From JBAYIE01 sp041665785 (GTDB lineage Bacteria > Bacteroidota > Bacteroidia > UKL13-3), in contig JBAYIE010000002.1 in assembly GCA_041665785.1 (NCBI GenBank), forward strand, positions 108,106 through 172,105: DNA of 64,000 nt, in the 5' to 3' direction. Below are positions 54,846 through 62,429 of the stretch, piece after piece. The notes under the pieces were generated by a model, which was not told the origin of the DNA, searched no databases, and saw only the letters and a program-made list of their open reading frames with translations. The translations under genes and the position numbers were made by a program. Position 1 is the stretch's first letter, and each line of letters opens with the position of its first letter.

Positions 54846-57317
54846 TTACTCATAAAAATACACCCGTTTCACCCGCTGCGAAACAGTGGCCAATACTTCA
54901 TATGGAATGGTACCCAATTTTTCGGCCATTTCCTGCAGATTGGGATCCTGCCCCAGCACAATCACCTTATCACCTTCTTTGCAGGGAATATGGGTTACAT
55001 CAATCATGGTCATATCCATGCAAATATTGCCGACAATTGGCGCACGTTGCCCGTTTACCACCATATATCCTTTGCGGTTTCCCAGCTTACGGTTGAGTCC
55101 GTCGGCATACCCGATGGCAGCTGTTGCAATCACCGAATCCTGATTTACGGTTCCCTTGCGGTTGTACCCGATGGTTTCGTGTGCTTTGATTTTGCGCAAT
55201 TGCGAAATCACCGTTTCCAGCGTACCGATATGTTGCAATTCTTTTTGGATTTTGGCTGAAGGATCAACGCCATACAAACCAATTCCCAGACGAACCATAT
55301 CGAATTGTGCTTCCGGAAAACGCACGATGCCTCCGCTGTTCAGACAATGTTTCAGGATCGGATAATCAAAAGCATGTTCAAATTTATGCACCATGGATTT
55401 GTAACGGTTAATCTGATCGCGCGTAAATTCATCGTGCTTTTTTTCTTCGCTTGCAACCAGATGCGTAAACACACTTTTGATACGGATATTGGGATTTTGT
55501 TTTAACAGTGCAATCAAATCGTCGATATCGGATTCATTGAATCCCAAACGTTTCATACCGGTATCCACTTCCAGGTGGATCGAAACCTCATCGCCATTGC
55601 TGGCATCAATCAATTTCTTCAAAATTGAAAACGTATACATTTCGGGTTCCAGATTATACTGCAGAATGGCATCGAAACCGGATACCTCCGGATTCATAAC
55701 CATGATCGGCACCCTGATTCCTTCGCGCCGCAAGGCCACTCCTTCATCGGCATAGGCCACACTCAGATAATCAACGCGGTGAAATTCGAGTACTTTGGCA
55801 ATTTCATACGTGCCGATTCCGTAACTGAATGCTTTCACCATACTCATCACTTTTGTGGCGGGTAATAATTTGCTGCGGTATACATTCAGGTTATGCACCA
55901 AAGCATTCAGGTTAATTTCAAAAATGGTTTCGTGTACCTTTTTTTCCAGCAATGCGCTGATGCGTTCAAATTCGAAGCGACGCGCACCTTTAAGCAATAC
56001 AACGCTGCGGTTAAACTCAAAAGACTTAAATGCCGTAATAAAAGCCGATGTACTTTCATAAAACCGGGCATTGTTGCCAAAGAAATTCCGGTGTTTGAAC
56101 AGCTGTGGTCCGATGGCATAAATGGTATCCACGTTTTTTTGTTTGAGCATACGTGCTACCTGGCCGTACAATTCTTCTTCTTTTAAACCCGATTGGAGAA
56201 TATCGGAAAGGATAATGGTTTTGCTATAACCGGAAGCCTGCTGATGTTGAAAATCGAGGGCTACCTGCAAAGCGCTTAAATCGGCATTGTAACTATCGTT
56301 GATCAATACACAGTGATTTAGACCTTCTTTGAGTTGCAAACGCATTTCGATCGGCTGCAATTCTTCGAAACGTTTCAGCACATCGGTAGATACCCGGTTG
56401 ATGGCAATCAGAAAGGCAAAACACGTGCATGCATTATACACCGATGCTTCGTCGGTAAACGGAATTTGTACACTCAGCATTTGTGCTCCTTTTCGAACCG
56501 TGAGGGTGGTTGCGTGCCGGTGCACATCGGTTTCAAAATGGATATCGGCCTGCTTATTCAAGCGTGACCAGGAAAAGGTTTTTAATTGTGGATGGCGCGG
56601 TAAAAATTGCAGTATACTTTCCGTTACTTCCTGTTGATCGGCACAATAAATCAGCAACTCGCTTCCGCGAAACAATTGCAGTTTTTCATGCAGTTTTTCC
56701 TTGCGCGAATGAAATCCTTCGTCGTGTGCACTACCCAGATGGGTAAAGACCCCAATGGTTGGCCGTACGATTGATTCGAGTTTCGGCATTTCCCCTTTGA
56801 TGGAAATTCCTGCTTCAAAAATTCCCAGTTGGTGATGCTCCTGCATTTGCCATACCGATAGCGGAACACCGATTTGCGAATTGTAACTTTTCGGACTGCG
56901 TACAACCTGCATATCATCGCGCAACAATTGGAACAGCCATTCTTTAACGATAGTCTTGCCATTGCTTCCGGCAATACCAACTACCGGAAAATGAAAATGT
57001 GTTCGATGAGTTGCTGCAAGCAATTGCAAGGCTTGCAACGAATCGGCTACTTGTATAATATTGACATCGGATGGGAGTGAAAGATCCTTGCTCGATTCAA
57101 CCACAAAACTCCGGACTCCGGCATCAAAAACTTCTTTGAGGTAGCGGTGCCCGTTGCTCCGTTCGCCCCGGATAGCAAAAAACACCGAAGATTCCGGATA
57201 TATAATTTTTCGTGAATCGGTTAACAGATGTTGGATAGGCAGTTGAGCAAGCGTGGCCGACTGATGAATCAATTTGCCATTTACCATTTCGGCAATATCC
57301 GGGATGTGATACGTCAT
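54846..57317 (-). CDS. Bifunctional MurF ligase / alanine racemase
   Basis: An 823-residue fusion. The N-terminal MurF part (about 1-450) adds D-Ala-D-Ala to UDP-MurNAc-tripeptide; its ATP loop is GIAGSNGKT, and INDSYNAD is the Mur-ligase acid motif. The C-terminal PLP-dependent alanine racemase (about 455-823) begins FEINLNALVHNL and has the PLP lysine in MVKAFSYGIG, with GYNRKGTV and GNICMDMTMID later. Making D-Ala and using it in one chain is a known arrangement in Bacteroidota. The ATG at 57317 is preferred to the frame start at 57329, which adds four residues. It is monocistronic. Confidence 0.96.
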   Translation of the reverse strand: MTYHIPDIAEMVNGKLIHQSATLAQLPIQHLLTDSRKIIYPESSVFFAIRGERSNGHRYLKEVFDAGVRSFVVESSKDLSLPSDVNIIQVADSLQALQLLAATHRTHFHFPVVGIAGSNGKTIVKEWLFQLLRDDMQVVRSPKSYNSQIGVPLSVWQMQEHHQLGIFEAGISIKGEMPKLESIVRPTIGVFTHLGSAHDEGFHSRKEKLHEKLQLFRGSELLIYCADQQEVTESILQFLPRHPQLKTFSWSRLNKQADIHFETDVHRHATTLTVRKGAQMLSVQIPFTDEASVYNACTCFAFLIAINRVSTDVLKRFEELQPIEMRLQLKEGLNHCVLINDSYNADLSALQVALDFQHQQASGYSKTIILSDILQSGLKEEELYGQVARMLKQKNVDTIYAIGPQLFKHRNFFGNNARFYESTSAFITAFKSFEFNRSVVLLKGARRFEFERISALLEKKVHETIFEINLNALVHNLNVYRSKLLPATKVMSMVKAFSYGIGTYEIAKVLEFHRVDYLSVAYADEGVALRREGIRVPIMVMNPEVSGFDAILQYNLEPEMYTFSILKKLIDASNGDEVSIHLEVDTGMKRLGFNESDIDDLIALLKQNPNIRIKSVFTHLVASEEKKHDEFTRDQINRYKSMVHKFEHAFDYPILKHCLNSGGIVRFPEAQFDMVRLGIGLYGVDPSAKIQKELQHIGTLETVISQLRKIKAHETIGYNRKGTVNQDSVIATAAIGYADGLNRKLGNRKGYMVVNGQRAPIVGNICMDMTMIDVTHIPCKEGDKVIVLGQDPNLQEMAEKLGTIPYEVLATVSQRVKRVYFYE

Positions 57318-57509
57318 AAAGCAATACAATATTAATCCGTTCCTGCTATAAATTTAAGGAGAATGAGTCTTGTTGATTTTTTTATTGAAGTGAAGGGAAA
57401 GTACAATTGCAGAGATGAGATGATTTCAACAAGCATGTACATCCATTATTCATAGCCTTAATAACATCCCGATTTTAAAGATCCATCTCCATCCTTATTT
57501 TTGTGGGCG

Positions 57510-57986
57510 ATGACCAAATACCCCTCTTCTTTAACACCGGCTCAGGCATTGATAAAAGCGGCGCATTATTGTGCGTATCAGGAACGCTGTCATGCCGAAG
57601 TGCTGGAAAAGCTAAGCCAGTGGGGAATTTACGGACAGGATGCGGATCTGTTGGTTTTGAACCTTATTGAGCAAGGGTATCTGAATGAAGAACGGTTTGC
57701 CAAAGCGTTTGCCGGGGGGAAATTCCGTACCAAGCAATGGGGTCGTTTACGAATTGCGCGGGAATTGAAGATGCGACAAGTATCGGAATATTGCATTCGT
57801 CAGGCGTTGGCCGAAATTGACGAAGAAGACTATAAGGCCGGGATGCACAAACTAATTCGCCAGAAATTGGTTTTAATAAAAGAAAAGAATCCATTGGTGA
57901 AGAAAAGCAAAACGGCTACTTATTTAATCGGGAAAGGATACGAACCCGATCAGGTCTGGAATGTTTTGCGCAGCATGATCCTTTGA
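57510..57986 (+). CDS. recX: Regulatory protein RecX
   Basis: A 158-residue helical protein of the RecX family, which binds RecA filaments and limits RecA activity. Three-helix repeats are visible, with RCHAEVLEKLSQWG early and GYLNEERFAKAFAGGKF in the middle, both family hallmarks. The ATG at 57510 is chosen over an in-frame TTG at 57501. TATTTTTG at 57496-57503 fits the -7 box; upstream TTTA at 57474-57477, 18 nt away, is a poor -33 box. RecA is not in the window. nfu follows within about 40 bp. Confidence 0.9.
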   Translation: MTKYPSSLTPAQALIKAAHYCAYQERCHAEVLEKLSQWGIYGQDADLLVLNLIEQGYLNEERFAKAFAGGKFRTKQWGRLRIARELKMRQVSEYCIRQALAEIDEEDYKAGMHKLIRQKLVLIKEKNPLVKKSKTATYLIGKGYEPDQVWNVLRSMIL

Positions 57987-58023
57987 GCGATTATTCGTAT
58001 TTTTGCATTTCAAAACCATAGTT

Positions 58024-58608
58024 ATGACTGAAGAAACCACATATCTGGAATTATATACCGAAGCGACCCCGAATCCTGAAACGATGAAGTTCGTATTCAG
58101 CAAAATGATTTTGCCGGGAGGTACTGCCGATTTCCCATCGAAAGAGGCTGCACAACTGGGGAATTCGCCTTTAGCTAAAAACCTGTTTGAATTCAATTTC
58201 GTAAACGGTGTTTTTATCATGAACAATTTTGTGACTGTTACGCGCATGCCCGGTCTGGAGTGGGAAGAAATTATACCGATTACGAAAGAGTTTTTGCGCT
58301 CATACATTGAAGCCGACGAACCTGTTGTTCATATTTCAACCCAAACAGTTCTCTCAGCTGATTTCGGAGCCGATCAACCCATCGTAGATAAAGTGATCGA
58401 GATATTGGATACCTATATCAAACCAGCAGTTGAAATAGACGGTGGTTTGATTTCCTTTAAGGATTATACCAACGGCATTGTAACCGTTGAATTGAAAGGA
58501 TCGTGCAGCGGTTGCCCATCTTCCACCATCACCCTGAAAAGAGGAATTGAAGGTATGCTCACCCGTATGGTTCCGGAAGTAAAAGAAGTGGTAGCCGAGT
58601 CGGTTTAA
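58024..58608 (+). CDS. Nfu-type iron-sulfur cluster carrier protein
   Basis: A 194-residue protein with an N-terminal Nfu_N domain (about 5-95, TEATPNPETMKFVF) and a C-terminal NifU-like domain (about 115-194). The latter contains GSCSGCPSS, whose two cysteines hold the bridging [4Fe-4S] cluster between two monomers. It delivers clusters to target enzymes. The ATG at 58024 gives the family start; the frame to 58003 adds seven residues over a TATTTTTG box (57998-58005). It lies downstream of recX; a 399-bp gap with a dispersed repeat follows. Confidence 0.94.
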   Translation: MTEETTYLELYTEATPNPETMKFVFSKMILPGGTADFPSKEAAQLGNSPLAKNLFEFNFVNGVFIMNNFVTVTRMPGLEWEEIIPITKEFLRSYIEADEPVVHISTQTVLSADFGADQPIVDKVIEILDTYIKPAVEIDGGLISFKDYTNGIVTVELKGSCSGCPSSTITLKRGIEGMLTRMVPEVKEVVAESV

Positions 58609-59007
58609 TCATATCCGTTTAACCATAAATAAGTTGTCATTTCCATTCAGATTTGACCTAGCAATAATTAAGTCATTCGTATTATTTGGAACTTCACCAT
58701 GGTGATTTGATAACGGCAGGTACTCTAAAATAATAAAGTCGAAATAAAGAGGCACGATAACAGATGTTCGGATTTTCAGAAAAGCTCAGTTTGTGAGCAG
58801 GATACTGAGTATAGAAGGACGCACGAGGGATCGAAGTGGAAAGCCCGCAGCGCAGCGAGGACTTGAAACGAAGAGCCCGACCCATGAAGTATGCGCGATA
58901 AATATTTTTTAAATTAAAAAGAATCTCAAGCGCTTAACTTCATGGGACGTGCCCAAAAAAAGAATCCGTTCATTGTACAATGCTTAATAAACCACATTTT
59001 TAAAGAT
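58609..59007. other. 399-bp gene-free gap with the second dispersed repeat
   Basis: No convincing gene is present. It contains a 12-bp palindrome TCACCATGGTGA (58694-58705) and the second 135-bp element (58821-58955). An open frame from the ATG at 58942 into tcdA begins inside the repeat and is not a likely start. Confidence 0.75.
58821..58955 (+). repeat. 135-bp dispersed structured element, copy 2
   Basis: Same size and block order as copy 1: left block 58821-58891, right block 58937-58955. It has the bulged hairpin (AAGCCCGC with GCGAGGACTT, loop AGCGCA) and arms CCCATGAAGT (58881-58890) and ACTTCATGGG (58937-58946). The arm-to-arm segment reads in the opposite direction to copy 1. The first 16 nt are identical to the reverse complement of copy 1 and 22 of the last 24 nt match. 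The middle is AT-rich and diverged. Confidence 0.85.
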
Positions 59008-59754
59008 ATGACAGGAATACCTTCTTGGATGGGACGAACAGAACTCCTGCTGGGTGAAGAACGATTGCGCCGGTTGATTCATGCGCATGTGCTGGTAGTT
59101 GGATTGGGTGGTGTGGGTGGCATTGCTGCTGAAATGATCGCACGCAGCGGAGTCGGAAAGATGACCATTGTAGATGCAGATATTGTTGAAGAAACGAATC
59201 GCAACCGGCAATTGCCTGCGCTAGTGAGTACCGATGGTCAATTGAAAAGTGAAGTGCTCGCAGCACGTATTCGCGATATCAATCCGGATATTGAATTGAA
59301 TGTGATCAGTCATTTTTTTAAAGATCAGTTAACCACCGATGTGCTTGACAAATACACGTTTGATTATGCCCTTGATTGCATCGATACATTAGCCCCGAAA
59401 GTATTTTTCATCAAAGCATGTATGGAACGCAAGATTCCGATTGTAAGTTCGATGGGGGCAGGTTCAAAGGTAGATCCAACGTTGATACAGGTAGCCGATA
59501 TTTCAAAATCATACAATTGTCATCTGGCTAAATATACCCGAAAATATTTGTACAAGTTTGGCATCCGGCGCGGTTTAAAAGTGGTGTTCTCGCCTGAAAA
59601 AGCACAACCTTTTATGCATATTAAACTGGTAGATGGACAAAACAAAAAATCATCACCGGGAACCATCAGTTATATGCCATCCGTGTTTGGATGCACAGTA
59701 GCATCGGTGGCCATCCGCGATTTGTACGAAGGAAATAATACGAGTAAAGATTAA
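59008..59754 (+). CDS. tcdA: tRNA threonylcarbamoyladenosine dehydratase
   Basis: A 248-residue ThiF/E1-like protein (also CsdL/YgdL) that cyclises t6A at position 37 of ANN-decoding tRNAs using ATP. The nucleotide-binding VVGLGGVGGIAAEMIARSG, then VDADIVEETNRNRQ, and CIDTLAPKVFFIKAC are visible. ATGs at 59008 and 59029 both fit; the longest frame from 58942 begins within the repeat element and is unlikely. Its last 4 bp overlap the end of the convergent small coiled-coil gene. Confidence 0.9.
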   Translation: MTGIPSWMGRTELLLGEERLRRLIHAHVLVVGLGGVGGIAAEMIARSGVGKMTIVDADIVEETNRNRQLPALVSTDGQLKSEVLAARIRDINPDIELNVISHFFKDQLTTDVLDKYTFDYALDCIDTLAPKVFFIKACMERKIPIVSSMGAGSKVDPTLIQVADISKSYNCHLAKYTRKYLYKFGIRRGLKVVFSPEKAQPFMHIKLVDGQNKKSSPGTISYMPSVFGCTVASVAIRDLYEGNNTSKD

Positions 59755-60122
59755 GCGAGGAAGTCGTGGAAGTCTTGTTCCATTTCCATAAACAATTCTA
59801 CAAAACGTTTGTATTCCCCTTTGAGTTTTATATGCTCACGGGTAACACGATCGCGTAAATACTCAAGTGCAAAATTGGTCATGCGCTCAATTTCATTCTC
59901 GTGCGATTTTACGTTGTGCTTCAGAATGTCGAGAACTTCGCGCTGGCGGATAAACTGATTCTGGAATTGTTCGATGCGGGGCGATAAAGAACGTGGCGGC
60001 TTGGATGCTACAAATTCAATCATCTCTCTTTCCATAACAACCAATTGTTGTTTGTAGAGATCCAATGCTTTTATCCACTTAAAATGTTCTGTTTCAAGTG
60101 CATTCGATACTAAAGTTTCCAT
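59751..60122 (-). CDS. Small helical (coiled-coil) protein of unknown function
   Basis: A 123-residue protein, highly charged and almost wholly helical by eye, without signal peptide or membrane segment and without a motif I recognise. Its composition (Glu, Lys, Arg, Leu heptad-like spacing) suggests a coiled coil, perhaps a partner or scaffold. It is real rather than a shadow: no other gene covers the stretch, it starts with ATG, and it ends in a tidy 4-bp tail-to-tail overlap with tcdA. It diverges from the fumarase gene. Confidence 0.6.
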   Translation of the reverse strand: METLVSNALETEHFKWIKALDLYKQQLVVMEREMIEFVASKPPRSLSPRIEQFQNQFIRQREVLDILKHNVKSHENEIERMTNFALEYLRDRVTREHIKLKGEYKRFVELFMEMEQDFHDFLA

Positions 60123-60182
60123 AGTTGTTTGTATGCCAATAGTATAGGGAATTTACAACTTTTTTTAAGAATAACTACTGGG

Positions 60183-60199
60183 GATTAAAAATTTTAATC
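60183..60199. promoter_or_regulatory. AT-rich 17-nt palindrome between divergent genes
   Basis: GATTAAAA-A-TTTTAATC, two perfect 8-nt arms around one A, lies about 60 bp upstream of the coiled-coil gene start and about 75 bp upstream of the fumC -33 box. It may be an operator; low complexity makes chance likely. Confidence 0.25.
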
Positions 60200-60273
60200 T
60201 AACATGCATTAGGGTGATTTTAAGCATACTTATTAATAGTTAGGAAATCAACCGGTTATAATTGGGAGCCGGC

Positions 60274-60304
60274 TTTGATTCAGCCGCCGAATCACTTAAT
60301 TTTG
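60274..60304 (+). promoter_or_regulatory. Bacteroidota-type promoter for the fumarase gene
   Basis: TTTG at 60274-60277, exactly 19 nt, then TAATTTTG at 60297-60304: a full match to TTTG-N19-TAnnTTTG. The start codon at 60327 follows 22 nt later. This is the cleanest promoter in the window. Confidence 0.75.
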
Positions 60305-60326
60305 ACGGGAAAAACAAGCAGAAAAC

Positions 60327-61721
60327 ATGGAATTCAGAATAGAAAAAGACACAATGGGCGAGGTAAAGGTACCAGCTAACAACTATTGGGGAGCACAAAC
60401 CGAGCGTTCGCGAAACAATTTCAAAATCGGGCCGGAAGCCAGCATGCCGAAAGAAATTATTTATGCATTTGCATACTTAAAGAAAGCGGCAGCAGCTGCC
60501 AATATGGAATTGGGTGTTTTACCAAAGGAAAAATTCGAAATGATCAGCACAGTATGCGATGAAATTCTGGAAGGAAAACTGGATGCTGAATTTCCGCTTG
60601 TGATCTGGCAAACCGGATCAGGTACTCAGAGCAATATGAATGTGAATGAAGTGGTAGCCTACCGTGCACATGTATTGAGTGGTGGCAAGCTCACCGACGA
60701 AAAGAAAGTGTTGCATCCCAACGACGATGTGAATAAATCGCAATCGTCGAACGATACATATCCAACGGCCATGCACATTGCAACGTATAAAATGGTAGTT
60801 GAAACAACCATTCCCGGAATTCTCAAATTACGCGATACTTTGGATCGCAAGGCCAAAGCCTTCAATGGCATTGTTAAGACAGGTCGAACGCATTTTATGG
60901 ATGCAACTCCGCTCACTTTCGGACAGGTATTCAGCGGCTATGTACAACAACTCGACAATGGTATCCGTGCGTTGAAAAATGCACTGGAAATGGTGAAAGA
61001 GCTTGCTTTAGGAGGCACCGCAGTGGGTACCGGACTTAATGCACCCAAAGGATACGATGTTTTGGTAGCCGCAAAAATTGCCGGATTTACCGGATTACCA
61101 TTTATTACCGCACCCAATAAATTTGAAGCGCTGGCGGCACACGATGCCATGGTGGAAATGAGTGGAGCATTGAAACGAGTGGCTGTCAGCATGATGAAAA
61201 TAGCCAACGATATCCGCATGCTATCATCCGGACCCCGCAGCGGAATTGGCGAATTGGTGATTCCAGATAACGAACCCGGTTCATCTATTATGCCGGGTAA
61301 GGTAAACCCAACTCAACCGGAAGCCATGACAATGGTGGCCGCACAAGTGATTGGCAATGATGTGGCTGTGTCGATCGGCGGTACCAACGGACATTTTGAA
61401 TTGAATGTATTTAAGCCGCTCATAGCAGCCAATGTTTTGCAAAGCGCAAGGCTGATTGGTGATGTATGTGTTTCGTTTAACGATAAATGTGCGGAAGGCA
61501 TTGAACCGAATCATGCAATGATCAAACAACATCTGGAGAATTCACTGATGCTGGTAACTGCGCTCAATACCCATATCGGTTATGAGAATGCTGCTAAAAT
61601 TGCCAAGAAAGCACATAAAGAAAATAAAACGTTGCGTGAAGCTGCCATAGAACTCGGACTCGTTACAAATGAGCAGTTTGACCAGTGGGTAGTGCCATCT
61701 CAAATGGTTGGTAATTTATAA
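60327..61721 (+). CDS. fumC: Class II fumarate hydratase
   Basis: A 464-residue iron-free fumarase of the TCA cycle, interconverting fumarate and malate. The superfamily signature GSSIMPGKVNP carries the catalytic serine loop. SGSGTQSNMNVNEV-like (here TGSGTQSNMN), SSNDTYPTAMH and TGRTHFMDATPLTFGQ are the other conserved regions, typical of FumC rather than aspartase or argininosuccinate lyase. It has its own consensus promoter. The LysE-type gene follows 42 bp on without a terminator, so read-through is possible. Confidence 0.97.
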   Translation: MEFRIEKDTMGEVKVPANNYWGAQTERSRNNFKIGPEASMPKEIIYAFAYLKKAAAAANMELGVLPKEKFEMISTVCDEILEGKLDAEFPLVIWQTGSGTQSNMNVNEVVAYRAHVLSGGKLTDEKKVLHPNDDVNKSQSSNDTYPTAMHIATYKMVVETTIPGILKLRDTLDRKAKAFNGIVKTGRTHFMDATPLTFGQVFSGYVQQLDNGIRALKNALEMVKELALGGTAVGTGLNAPKGYDVLVAAKIAGFTGLPFITAPNKFEALAAHDAMVEMSGALKRVAVSMMKIANDIRMLSSGPRSGIGELVIPDNEPGSSIMPGKVNPTQPEAMTMVAAQVIGNDVAVSIGGTNGHFELNVFKPLIAANVLQSARLIGDVCVSFNDKCAEGIEPNHAMIKQHLENSLMLVTALNTHIGYENAAKIAKKAHKENKTLREAAIELGLVTNEQFDQWVVPSQMVGNL

Positions 61722-61763
61722 GGGGTTGTTCTAACTGCAGATTATCGGTATACTTGCCGTAAG

Positions 61764-62420
61764 GTGGAATTAACGCGCGAAGCCATAGAATGGTTTAGTC
61801 CTTTATGGAAAGGAGTGATTGCCGGCTTTATGCTGTCGATGACTTTTGGAACGGTATTTTTTTCACTGATACAAACCAGCATTAAACGCGGATTGCGCAA
61901 AGGACTGATGGTATCATCCGGAGTGGTTATCAGCGATACATTACAAATTACTATCGCTCTTTTCGGAAGCAGTTTTCTGTTTGGTAAAATAGAACAATAC
62001 GATCATTTGTTGCGGATCATTGGATTTGCATTCCTGGTTTTTCTGGGTATTCGTGCCATGATACGGCATGATAGTTTTGGGAATGAAGATGTGCCTTCAA
62101 CCGAGAAAAAAGATATACTGTATCTTTTCAAAGGACTCATGCTGAACAGTGTTAATCCGATGCTTCTGGTTGCATGGATTGGCGTTGCTGCTTATGTAGA
62201 AAACATGAACCATTACTCCTTCGGGCAAATGTTGATTTTCTTCGGTGTGGTGCTGATCACCATGTCGATGGTAATGATTGGAATCTGCTATTTTGCCCGC
62301 AAACTCAAAGATGTTTTATCGGATCGTAATATTCACCGGTTAAACGTAGTGTCGGGCATCCTCTTCATTATCTTTGCTGTGTATTTGGTTTGGCCGGTTA
62401 CCGGATTAAGCAATTTGTAG
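61764..62420 (+). CDS. LysE/RhtB-family exporter-like membrane protein
   Basis: A 218-residue inner-membrane protein with about six hydrophobic segments. It fits the LysE/RhtB amino-acid exporter family by size and by the early G-x-F-x-L-S-M-T-F-G-T-V-F-F stretch, where the family usually has P-G-P. The start is GTG (61764); no ATG precedes the first helix. The substrate is unknown. It lies 42 bp after fumC and ends 9 bp before the convergent protease gene. Confidence 0.75.
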   Translation: MELTREAIEWFSPLWKGVIAGFMLSMTFGTVFFSLIQTSIKRGLRKGLMVSSGVVISDTLQITIALFGSSFLFGKIEQYDHLLRIIGFAFLVFLGIRAMIRHDSFGNEDVPSTEKKDILYLFKGLMLNSVNPMLLVAWIGVAAYVENMNHYSFGQMLIFFGVVLITMSMVMIGICYFARKLKDVLSDRNIHRLNVVSGILFIIFAVYLVWPVTGLSNL

Positions 62421-62429
62421 CAACAGCAC

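Noticed and set aside
58694..58885. Minus-strand 63-residue open frame beginning in the repeat
   Set aside because: It starts inside the dispersed element, its composition is not protein-like, and the same part of copy 1 has no matching frame.
54846..59754. Treating the two 135-bp elements as ends of a composite transposon carrying murF-alr, recX and nfu
   Set aside because: The enclosed genes are housekeeping genes with normal family features, and no transposase lies between or near the copies.
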